From Aquificaceae bacterium (lineage in GTDB: Bacteria > Aquificota > Aquificia > Aquificales > Aquificaceae), in contig JANWYC010000023.1 in NCBI GenBank assembly GCA_025057245.1, forward strand, positions 1 through 10,306: a stretch of DNA of 10,306 bases. The letters run 5' to 3'. Below, one piece after another: positions 1 through 5,418 of the stretch (the stretch's first letter is position 1; each line of letters opens with the position of its first letter). The position numbers and the translations under genes are program-made. Below the pieces are notes generated by a model that was given only the letters and a program-made list of their open reading frames with translations, ran no database searches and was not told the origin of the DNA.

Positions 1-156
1 ACTACTTGGGATTTAACAGAGTAGTGAGTGGTGCGAACGCCCCTGGGGTAGGGCGTGAAGCTCACTAGTGGGATTGCCCGCCATAGTTCCTTAACCTGAA
101 GCACGGAATAAGTGTCCATACTGAGGTATACTCTTATACTCCGCTAATTTGGAACT
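1..156 (+). ncRNA. possible structured RNA, family not recognised
   Basis: No open frame fits here. Several perfect inverted repeats nest. TAGTGAG (22-28) pairs with CTCACTA (61-67), and inside it ACGCCC (37-42) pairs with GGGCGT (51-56), leaving an 8-nt loop. To the right AGTTCC (85-90) pairs with GGAACT (151-156), enclosing small hairpins such as GTATA (126-130) with TATAC (135-139). ACTACT (1-6) could alternatively pair with AGTAGT (20-25). I see none of the hallmark motifs of SRP RNA, RNase P RNA or tmRNA; 6S RNA is possible because it is poorly conserved in sequence. The left end may lie outside the window, and the strand is a guess based on the direction of the tRNA. Confidence 0.25.
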
Positions 157-183
157 TTAGATTAACTGCGTATATACTATAAT
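155..183 (+). promoter_or_regulatory. probable promoter of the tRNA-Ala gene
   Basis: A perfect TATAAT (178-183) lies 12 nt before the mature tRNA 5' end. The -35 position (CTTTAG, 155-160, 17-bp spacer) is weak. The predicted start near 190 would give a 5' leader of only about 6 nt for RNase P-type processing. Confidence 0.5.
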
Positions 184-195
184 TGTTTAACCTGA

Positions 196-267
196 GGGGA
201 CGTAGCTCAGTGGGAGAGCGCCTGCATCGCAAGCAGGAGGTCGGGGGTTCAACTCCCCTCGTCTCCA
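196..267 (+). tRNA. tRNA-Ala, anticodon CGC
   Basis: A complete cloverleaf folds by hand. The acceptor stem is 196-202 with 260-266; the D stem is GCTC (205-208) with GAGC (216-219). The anticodon stem is CCTGC (221-225) with GCAGG (233-237), holding loop ATCGCAA with anticodon CGC at 228-230, which reads GCG (Ala). The T stem is 243-247 with 255-259 around TTCAACT. The acceptor has a G3:U70 pair (198 with 264), the known identity element recognised by alanyl-tRNA synthetase, which independently confirms alanine. The discriminator is A267. The 3' CCA is not encoded (CTT follows), so it must be added after transcription. There is no intron and the variable loop is short. Confidence 0.96.
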
Positions 268-276
268 CTTATCTTA

Positions 277-326
277 CAGGATTTATACATTATGAATCAA
301 AGACAAGGTATTTATTAGACAGTTAG
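277..326 (-). repeat. interspersed intergenic repeat, copy 0 (reversed)
   Basis: Read on the minus strand, this stretch carries GTCTAATAA, then TGTCTTTGATT, then CATAAT and AAATCCTG in the same order as copy 2 (6411-6490). The middle part, about 20 bp in copy 2, is missing. It starts about 10 bp after the tRNA 3' end. It is the only copy in reversed orientation in the window. Confidence 0.55.
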
Positions 327-466
327 GTTTTAAAAAGCAAAGTAGGGATGCAAAGTGATTCCTTACCAGACGCGTTGTCTACATTATCACAAAAATGTAA
401 GCAAAAACGCAGAAGAAGGAAATAATTTCATCTCTGAAGTTCTAAGGATACGAAGGTTTGACTTTA

Positions 467-496
467 TTCAAAGTATGGCATCTATTTTGCTAATAT
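467..496 (+). promoter_or_regulatory. candidate promoter of the PII-like pair
   Basis: TAATAT (491-496) is -10-like, with TTCAAA (467-472) 18 bp upstream as a partial -35. The predicted start (about 503) falls on the first codons of the gene, and no Shine-Dalgarno sequence is visible. An alternative is TTGACT (458-463) with the poorer TCTATT (481-486). The rest of 327-466 shows nothing I can name; an open frame of 74 codons from 355 overlaps the PII gene out of frame and has no recognisable protein features. Confidence 0.4.
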
Positions 497-505
497 GTAT
501 GAGTG

Positions 506-808
506 ATGGGAAACGTAAGAGAGGTTATTGCCATAGTAAGGAGAGAAAAGGCAAGGGAAGTAAAGGAGCTTTTGCTTGAGCTGGGGCTTGAGTATGTTTC
601 GAGGAGCGTTCTGGGAAAAGGGAAAGAGGGTGGTATAGGTTTTTCCACGGATAAGGGCATATTAGCCTCAGCGGTGCCAAAGACTATGATTATCACATGG
701 GTTGAGGATGCTCTTTGTAGAGATGTTGTGGAGAGGATTATTAATGTGGCTTACACTGGAGCTTATGGTGATGGGAAGATATTTGTTTTAGGAGGAGACT
801 GGAGATGA
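506..808 (+). CDS. PII-family signal protein, NifI2-like, short C-terminus
   Basis: This is a small PII (GlnB/GlnK superfamily) protein of 100 residues. Visible landmarks are the N-terminal beta strand with EVIAIVRREK, the GKGKEGG motif before the T-loop (37-43), a short T-loop with VPKTM, and the second PII signature YTGAYGDGKIFV (83-94) that contributes the ATP-site Lys. The N-terminus and VPK region look most like NifI2, a nitrogenase regulator that in methanogens forms a heterohexamer with NifI1 and responds to 2-oxoglutarate and ADP/ATP. The chain stops soon after FV (LGGDWR), so it lacks the usual C-terminal strand with its conserved Arg-x-Arg nucleotide-binding residues. The start could be GTG 503 or ATG 506, right after a TGA at 500-502. 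Its stop overlaps the next gene by 4 nt (ATGA), so the two are probably co-translated. The family is sure; the NifI2 subtype is inferred. Confidence 0.85.
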   Translation: MGNVREVIAIVRREKAREVKELLLELGLEYVSRSVLGKGKEGGIGFSTDKGILASAVPKTMIITWVEDALCRDVVERIINVAYTGAYGDGKIFVLGGDWR

Positions 809-1128
809 AGATGGTAAAGGCAATAATAAGACCAGAAAGACTGTATGACCTGATATCCGCTCTCGAAAAGAAAGATTTTAGAGGCATGACTGTGGTTGAA
901 GTTTTTGGAAGAGGGAAAGAAGGTGGGTTGTGTTTTGGGGAGCGTCAGTATTACGAGCTTGCCAAAACCCTTGTGATGATAGCGGTTAACGATGATAGGG
1001 TGGACGAGCTGGTGGACACTATCATAAAAACTGCTGGTTCTGGTCTGTTTGGGGATGGTAAAGTGTTTGTTTGTGATTTGGAAGAAGTTTGGACTATTAG
1101 GACTGGTAAAATGGATGAAAGGTTATAA
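805..1128 (+). CDS. PII-family signal protein, NifI1-like
   Basis: This 107-residue protein is of the usual NifI1 length. It begins MKMVKAIIRPERL, the classic PII first strand, and carries GRGKEGG (35-41), a short T-loop with a Tyr pair (49-50), the signature GSGLFGDGKVFV (78-89) and the C-terminal TIRTGK (97-102) holding the nucleotide-binding Arg. NifI1 works with NifI2 to switch molybdenum nitrogenase off when ammonium is plentiful, in archaea and some bacteria. It overlaps the upstream NifI2-like gene by 4 nt and has its own ribosome binding site, AGGAGG at 790-795, inside that gene. The usual genomic order is nifH-nifI1-nifI2-nifD; here the order is inverted and no nifH or nifD is adjacent. 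The target could be nitrogenase encoded elsewhere or another protein. Confidence 0.88.
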   Translation: MKMVKAIIRPERLYDLISALEKKDFRGMTVVEVFGRGKEGGLCFGERQYYELAKTLVMIAVNDDRVDELVDTIIKTAGSGLFGDGKVFVCDLEEVWTIRTGKMDERL

Positions 1129-1185
1129 GGCTTAGCGGTAGACTTGAAGACTCTTGCTTTTGTTAGACAAGTTTATCAATGAGCT

Positions 1186-1293
1186 TCTAACGTGCTAATA
1201 TTCAACTGTTCTGACCTGTAAAAGTTTTATGCATTCTTATAAGCTCAGACTCAAATTCTGAAGTGTTAGATACTAGAGAACATTTTTTACATA
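1186..1293 (+). repeat. interspersed intergenic repeat, copy 1 (degenerate)
   Basis: This is a diverged copy. GTGCTAATATT resembles the start of copy 2, AGTTTTATGCATTCTTAT matches its GGGTTTTACGAATTCTTA block, and CTCAAATTCTGAAGTG followed by TTTACATA matches copy 4. Just upstream, GTTAGA (1162-1167) and TCTAAC (1186-1191) could form an imperfect hairpin after the NifI1-like gene. Nothing else is recognisable in the 298-bp gap before lemA. Confidence 0.5.
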
Positions 1294-1379
1294 TCAACAA
1301 TTTTCTAGAGCTCTTCCAATCTTATGCCATCGCTAATAGCCCTCCTCCATCCATTTTGATAGCGGTGCTTACGCTTATT

Positions 1380-1423
1380 TTTCAAAGCCTCAACGGACAT
1401 GGTATAATTTTAGCAGGAGGTGA
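1380..1423 (+). promoter_or_regulatory. lemA promoter and strong ribosome binding site
   Basis: TATAAT (1403-1408) with a partial -35, TTTCAA (1380-1385), at 17-bp spacing. AGGAGGTGA (1415-1423) lies 6 nt before the GTG start at 1427 and decides that start. The predicted transcript would begin about at the ribosome binding site, leaving a leader of roughly 12 nt. Confidence 0.65.
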
Positions 1424-1426
1424 GAA

Positions 1427-1990
1427 GTGGAAACATTAGGCATCCTCCTTATAATTCCTGTTGTTCTTTTGGTAGTTATTATCCTGCTTTACAACTCTCT
1501 CATAGCCAAGAAGAACGCAGTCTATAACGCTCTTTCCAGCGTGGATGTTTATCTAAAGCAGAGGTATGACCTTATCCCCAACTTGGTAGCCTCTGTTAAA
1601 CAATACATGCAACACGAGAGAGAATTGTTGGAGAGGATAACAGAGCTGAGGTCAAGACTGGGTGGGACTCTCAGCCCACAGGAAAGGTTTAAAGCAGAGG
1701 GTGAGTTATCTAACCTTCTTAGTAGGCTTTTGATGGTAGCGGAGAACTATCCACAGCTTAGAGCTAGTGAGAACTTCCTTCACCTTCAGAAAACTCTAAA
1801 CGAGATAGAAGAGCGTATATCCGCTGCAAGAAGGGCATACAATTCAGCGGTAACAGACTACAACAACGCCCTCGAGATGTTTCCTACAAACATGATGGCT
1901 AACATGATGGGTCTGAAAAAGGAAGAATGGTTTGAAATACCAGAGCAGGAAAGAGAAGTGCCTCAAGTTTCCAAGCTTTTTGGTAGCTGA
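1427..1990 (+). CDS. lemA: LemA family membrane protein
   Basis: This 187-residue protein has the standard LemA plan: a short N-terminal outside tail, one transmembrane helix (about residues 4-23, all hydrophobic), then the family signature NSLIAKKNAVYNALSSVDV followed by QRYDLIPNLV (45-54), a long helical domain rich in Leu/Glu/Arg (about 55-145), and the conserved end FPTNMMANMMGLKK with EWFEI. LemA proteins are helical-bundle membrane proteins of poorly defined role, commonly found beside TPM-domain or DUF3137 genes. The start is GTG, chosen because a strong AGGAGG lies 6 nt upstream. Its stop overlaps the ATG of the next gene by one base (TGATG), so the two are translationally coupled. 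The family assignment is firm; the biological function is not known. Confidence 0.93.
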   Translation: METLGILLIIPVVLLVVIILLYNSLIAKKNAVYNALSSVDVYLKQRYDLIPNLVASVKQYMQHERELLERITELRSRLGGTLSPQERFKAEGELSNLLSRLLMVAENYPQLRASENFLHLQKTLNEIEERISAARRAYNSAVTDYNNALEMFPTNMMANMMGLKKEEWFEIPEQEREVPQVSKLFGS

Positions 1991-2925
1991 TGATAGAAGA
2001 GGATTTTTACAAGCATTTGGAAGAAAAGCTTCACATTCTTGAGGCGGAGAGGAGGAAGATAATATCTTGGTTGTTGGGATTTGTCTTTATCCTTGTCGTC
2101 CTTTCTTTGCCTTTGCTTTATTATATTTACACACACTATGGTGAGAATGCTTTTTACGTCACCCTTGCCTTAGCCATCGCTATACCTGTGTTATTTTACT
2201 TTGAGCGTAGGAAGGCGTGGTCAAAGCTTTTTAAGAGAGAGTTTTTCATTCTCCTTCTAAGAGCTTTCTTTCCAAACCTGACCTATAGAGCGGAACAATA
2301 CATACCCGTGGAGCTTTTTGTGGGAAGCATGCTCTTTATAGACAAACCGCGCCCAGATAGATACACTGGTGAGGATTTTGTGGAAGGTAAGGTAGGAGAT
2401 ACGGATATAGCTTTTTCTGAAGTTCATGCGGAGTATAAGACCGAGACCATTGACATGAAAGGAAGGAAGAGAACCAATTGGCACACCATATTTAAGGGTG
2501 TCCTCTTTATGGCAAAGTTTCCCAAAAGGGCAAAGGGTGTAGTGTTGGTCTATCCTGATACCTTCAGGCTCTTTGGTACACCCGCAGGTCTGGAAAGGGT
2601 AAAGCTGGAAGACCCAGAGTTTGAAAAGCGATTTGATGTGTTTTCTAACGACCAAATAGAGGCAAGGTATATACTTAGCCTGAGTCTTATGAGGCGTATG
2701 TTAGACTTTATCCTAAAAACTGGCGCGAAGGTGAGGTTCTCCTTTATGGATGAATACATGTTCTGTGCTATGGACTTTGGTAAAGACTTCTTTGAAGCTC
2801 CTTCTATCTTTCACTCTTTATATCCTCTAATCTACAAAGAAGGCTTCAAACAATATGTGCAGGAGGTGGAGCTTTTAATATCTGTAGTGGAAGAGCTAAA
2901 GCTCAACCAGCGTATATGGCTCTAA
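1990..2925 (+). CDS. DUF3137 family membrane protein
   Basis: This 311-residue protein opens with a charged segment, then two predicted membrane helices (about 26-47 and 54-71) with a short loop between them, then a basic stretch and a large soluble domain. That domain has the pattern I associate with DUF3137: GEDFVEGKVGDTDIAFSEVH (127-146) followed by AEYKTE, then FKGVLFMAKFPKR (168-180) with GVVLVYPD, and a later region with alternating hydrophobic strands. No catalytic motif is visible. Proteins of this family are often encoded next to LemA, as here with a one-base start/stop overlap, so the two probably act together at the membrane. Its molecular function is unknown. The stop codon lies inside a perfect 14-bp palindrome that may help end the operon transcript. 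Confidence 0.88.
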   Translation: MIEEDFYKHLEEKLHILEAERRKIISWLLGFVFILVVLSLPLLYYIYTHYGENAFYVTLALAIAIPVLFYFERRKAWSKLFKREFFILLLRAFFPNLTYRAEQYIPVELFVGSMLFIDKPRPDRYTGEDFVEGKVGDTDIAFSEVHAEYKTETIDMKGRKRTNWHTIFKGVLFMAKFPKRAKGVVLVYPDTFRLFGTPAGLERVKLEDPEFEKRFDVFSNDQIEARYILSLSLMRRMLDFILKTGAKVRFSFMDEYMFCAMDFGKDFFEAPSIFHSLYPLIYKEGFKQYVQEVELLISVVEELKLNQRIWL

Positions 2926-2951
2926 TATTAGAGGCTTAACTCAAAAGTTAA
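2920..2951 (+). terminator. palindrome plus AT hairpin after the lemA pair
   Basis: CTCTAATATTAGAG (2920-2933) is a perfect palindrome that contains the TAA stop. It is followed at once by TTAACT-CAAA-AGTTAA (2936-2951), a 6-bp stem with a tetraloop. There is no clean U-tract, so this is at best a weak terminator; it also covers the end of the minus-strand MNT remnant and could act from both sides. Confidence 0.35.
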
Positions 2952-3217
2952 AGAGTTCTTTGTAAACCTTCCAAAAGTTTTTCCCGCTTATGTCCTACTG
3001 CCATGAGGTCTGCATTGCTAAACCCCTTGTGATCCCCTCTTACCAGAGAACTAAAAAGGTAAACTTTCTTCACAAGATGGAAACTCTCTACAAGCTCTTG
3101 GCTAAACTTGTGGAGCTCAAGTTTGTCCTTGTCTAAATAAAAGAGCTTTACAGAAGTCGTGAATATTTTCACGCGCACGCAGAGCTCCCTCTGACTATTC
3201 TTCAGTATAACATTCAA
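2948..3217 (-). pseudogene. degenerate MNT-type nucleotidyltransferase (antitoxin remnant)
   Basis: An 89-codon open frame (TTG start) contains KKVYLFSSLVRGDHKGFSNA followed by DLMAVG, clearly derived from the minimal nucleotidyltransferase signature with G-S-x10-D-x-D. Here the glycine before the catalytic serine is Ser and the first metal-binding aspartate is Asn, so activity is unlikely. The protein ends shortly after this motif (HKREKLLEGLQRTL), whereas working MNT proteins continue for several dozen residues with a further strand and acidic residue. The section before the motif (DKDKLELHKFSQELVE) resembles the normal N-terminus, so the first 20-odd codons may be readthrough from the neighbour. 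MNT proteins pair with HEPN toxins, inactivating them by AMPylation; a HEPN fragment lies directly upstream. I call it a decayed gene. Confidence 0.6.
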
Positions 3218-3396
3218 AGACCTACAGGCAAGCCGTTAGAGTAGCGTATGGGTATGTAGTAAGTATCCAAAAGCCTTGCGGACTTTTCTACTTCTCTTTG
3301 TATGTTTAATCCGTATTCTTTGAGATTTTTGAGAATGCTGATAAGAGAGCATCCACATACATCAAGGCTCATAGCTATACAAGAAGGTTTTTCCTT
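3214..3396 (-). pseudogene. HEPN-domain fragment (toxin remnant)
   Basis: A 60-codon frame between stops, with no convincing start, reads SLISILKNLKEYG, then EVEKSARLLDTYYIPIRYSN with GLPVGL. This matches the second half of HEPN proteins, including the conserved ARxLDxxYIPTRYPNGLPxG segment. The first helices and the catalytic R-x4-6-H region are not recognisable, and the frame stops where functional proteins continue into a final helix. Its TGA overlaps the TTG that opens the MNT frame. HEPN toxins of this class are RNases partnered with MNT antitoxins. The evidence is motif-level similarity only, but the adjacency of two matching halves of a known pair makes it more convincing. Confidence 0.55.
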
Positions 3397-3478
3397 TTAG
3401 CAATCCTTCCTTTAGTCTTCTGAACTCTTCTTCTTTGTTTATAAACCCCGTAGGTTGATAATTGTAAACCAGAAAGGT
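3362..3478 (-). pseudogene. short unassigned reading-frame remnant
   Basis: A 38-codon frame overlapping the HEPN fragment reads TGFINKEEEFRRLKEGLLKG then KTFLYSYEP and stop. The FIN(K/R)EEE start resembles the N-terminus of archaeal-type AAA ATPases (FINREEEL...), which would make this a third broken gene, but the stretch is too short to be sure. The palindrome GTTTATAAAC (3437-3446) encodes part of this FIN motif. It may be chance. Confidence 0.15.
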
Positions 3479-3503
3479 TTATTCATAAACCAAAATGGTT
3501 TAT
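3437..3503. promoter_or_regulatory. array of ATAAACC/GGTTTAT inverted heptamers
   Basis: Within 67 bp there are six exact or near copies of one heptamer in alternating orientation: a palindrome GTTTATAAAC (3437-3446, continuing to CC), then GTAAACC (3464-3470), GGTTTAT (3476-3482), ATAAACC (3485-3491) and GGTTTAT (3497-3503). The last four form two dyads of the same design, heptamer-N5-inverted heptamer, repeated at a 21-bp period, about two helical turns. A third palindrome GGTTTAT-TC-ATAAACC arises between them. This arrangement is typical of cooperative binding by a dimeric protein. It sits between the toxin-antitoxin remnant and glmS, at 134-200 bp before the glmS start. Confidence 0.5.
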
Positions 3504-3541
3504 AACCTTTAAAGCCTACCCCTGAAAGCTCTGTCCAAAAA

Positions 3542-3632
3542 TTCAATACAGATACGCATGGGTTCTATAATGCAAAACTTTAAAAGCGAGAAGTGAAGGC
3601 AATTTTTTACTCAGGATGTTTAGCCTTATAAT
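3542..3632 (+). promoter_or_regulatory. two candidate glmS promoters
   Basis: There are two perfect TATAAT boxes: 3566-3571 (with TTCAAT at 3542-3547, 18-bp spacer) and 3627-3632 (no good -35, only a T-run). The nearer box predicts a start at about 3639, one base before the glmS ATG, giving an essentially leaderless mRNA. The leader from the upstream box would be about 60 nt, too short for a glmS ribozyme, and I see none. Confidence 0.45.
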
Positions 3633-3639
3633 TTTGACT

Positions 3640-5418
3640 ATGTGTGGAATAGTAGGTTATGTGGGAACTAGCCCGGCACTTATCGTGCTTCTTGAAGGTC
3701 TTGAAAGGCTTGAATACAGAGGCTATGATTCCGCTGGTGTTGCCCTTATTGAAAACGGCAGACTACATGTAGACAAAAAGGTAGGAAAGATAAGGGAGCT
3801 GGTGAGAAGCCTCTGGGGTAAGGAACTTAAAGCTATGACCGGCATAGGTCATACCAGATGGGCGACCCATGGTGAGGTGTGCGAGCTTAACGCCCATCCT
3901 CATACGAGTTGCAGTGGGGACTTTGCCTTGGTTCACAACGGCATCGTGGAAAACTACAGGGAGTTAAAACAGAAGCTTGAAAGTCTTGGCATAGAATACA
4001 AATCACAAACAGACACGGAGGCTATAGTTCATCTTATTGACCTAAACTACGAAGGAGACCTTCTTAAAGCAGTGCTTAAGACCATAAAAAGCCTAAAAGG
4101 TGCTTATGCCTTTGCGGTCATATCCACCAGAGAACCTAACAGGATAGTAGCGGTAAGATACGGAAGCCCTCTCGTGGTGGGCGTGGGTAAGAACGAGAAC
4201 TTTATAGCCTCAGACATCCCCGCTCTGCTACCTTTTACCAGAGAGGTAATACCCTTGGATGATGGTGAGGTGGTGGACCTTAGACCTGACGGTCTTTTCA
4301 TCTACGACTTTGAAGGAAACCTGCTTACCAAAGAAGTTATGCACGTACCTTGGGACATCATCTCCGCGGAGAAGGGAGGATTTAAACACTTTATGCTAAA
4401 AGAGATATTTGAACAACCTCGCACCTTGGGTGATACCATAAGAGGATACATATCAAGGGACATAATTCTTCCTTTCTCTCTAAGAGATTTTAGAAGGGTT
4501 GTGGTAGTTGCCTGCGGAACTTCTTACCATGCGGGTCTTGTGGGTAAATACTGGATAGAGAAGTACACAAGAGTGCCGGTGGAGGTGGCTTACGCTTCTG
4601 AGATAAGATATGCAGACATGCCCGTAGGGGAGAATGATTTGGTGTTAGCCATATCACAATCTGGAGAGACCGCAGACACGCGATTTTCCGCCCTCGCCAT
4701 GAAAGAGAAGGGTGCTACTTTGCTATCTATAGTAAACGTAATGGGTAGTGCCCTTGACAGGGAGTCTGACCACACTCTATACACTCATGCGGGTCCAGAG
4801 ATTGGTGTGGCAGCTACCAAGACTTTTACCGCTCAGATGGCTGTGCTTTTCGCTCTTTCGGTAAACCAAAGCGAGAGTGCGCAAGAAAAGATGGAAAACC
4901 TTCTCAAAGTGCCACACCTTGTGGAAGAGGTTCTCTCCAAATCTGAAAAGGTAAAAGAGTTGGCACTAAAATACGCCAACAGCACGGATTTTCTCTATCT
5001 TGGAAGGTTTCTAAACTATCCAATAGCCTTAGAGGGAGCTCTTAAGTTGAAAGAGATATCCTACATACACGCAGAAGGCTACCCTGCAGGAGAAATGAAG
5101 CACGGACCAATAGCCCTTATTGATGAGAAAACGCCCACGGTGGCACTCGCACCCAGAGACAGAGTATACGAGAAGATGCTCTCCAACATTGAAGAGGTGC
5201 TTGCAAGGAAAGGAAAGGTCATAGGCGTAGGCTTTGAAGGTGATGAGACTTTGAGAAAAGTATGCACTCACACCATAGAAATACCGCAAGTGGACGAGGA
5301 CATGACACCTTTTCTAACCATACTACCGTTACAGCTGTTTGCTTATTACATAGCGGACTACTTGGGTTTAGATGTGGACCAGCCAAGAAATCTGGCAAAA
5401 ACCGTTACTGTTGAGTAA
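3640..5418 (+). CDS. glmS: glutamine--fructose-6-phosphate aminotransferase (isomerizing)
   Basis: GlmS converts fructose 6-phosphate and glutamine to glucosamine 6-phosphate in the cytoplasm, the first step toward UDP-GlcNAc for peptidoglycan and surface glycans. The protein is 592 residues, the normal size. Residues 1-220 or so form the class II glutamine amidotransferase domain: MCGIVGYVG at the start, with Cys2 becoming the N-terminal nucleophile after Met removal, HTRWATHG (71-78) and HNG (99-101). Two SIS sugar-isomerase domains follow, with CGTSYHAG (starting at residue 292), SQSGETADT (near 340) and the diagnostic end PRNLAKTVTVE. ATG 3616 in the same frame would add eight residues and bury the nucleophile, so 3640 is the right start. 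The 3' end overlaps argF on the other strand by 14 nt. No frame disruptions are visible. Confidence 0.97.
   Translation: MCGIVGYVGTSPALIVLLEGLERLEYRGYDSAGVALIENGRLHVDKKVGKIRELVRSLWGKELKAMTGIGHTRWATHGEVCELNAHPHTSCSGDFALVHNGIVENYRELKQKLESLGIEYKSQTDTEAIVHLIDLNYEGDLLKAVLKTIKSLKGAYAFAVISTREPNRIVAVRYGSPLVVGVGKNENFIASDIPALLPFTREVIPLDDGEVVDLRPDGLFIYDFEGNLLTKEVMHVPWDIISAEKGGFKHFMLKEIFEQPRTLGDTIRGYISRDIILPFSLRDFRRVVVVACGTSYHAGLVGKYWIEKYTRVPVEVAYASEIRYADMPVGENDLVLAISQSGETADTRFSALAMKEKGATLLSIVNVMGSALDRESDHTLYTHAGPEIGVAATKTFTAQMAVLFALSVNQSESAQEKMENLLKVPHLVEEVLSKSEKVKELALKYANSTDFLYLGRFLNYPIALEGALKLKEISYIHAEGYPAGEMKHGPIALIDEKTPTVALAPRDRVYEKMLSNIEEVLARKGKVIGVGFEGDETLRKVCTHTIEIPQVDEDMTPFLTILPLQLFAYYIADYLGLDVDQPRNLAKTVTVE

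Noticed and set aside
355..579. 74-codon plus-strand open frame starting GTG
   Set aside because: It overlaps the PII gene in another frame, has no family resemblance, low-complexity Lys/Arg end and no ribosome binding site.
2257..2759. Minus-strand open frames inside the DUF3137 gene
   Set aside because: They lie wholly within a well-supported gene and have no protein-like motifs, so they are antisense shadows.
3616..3639. Upstream ATG as the start of glmS
   Set aside because: It would place eight residues before the catalytic cysteine, which must become N-terminal after Met removal.
3572..3639. glmS ribozyme/riboswitch in the leader
   Set aside because: The gap is too short and shows none of the core sequence; this element is mainly known from Firmicutes.
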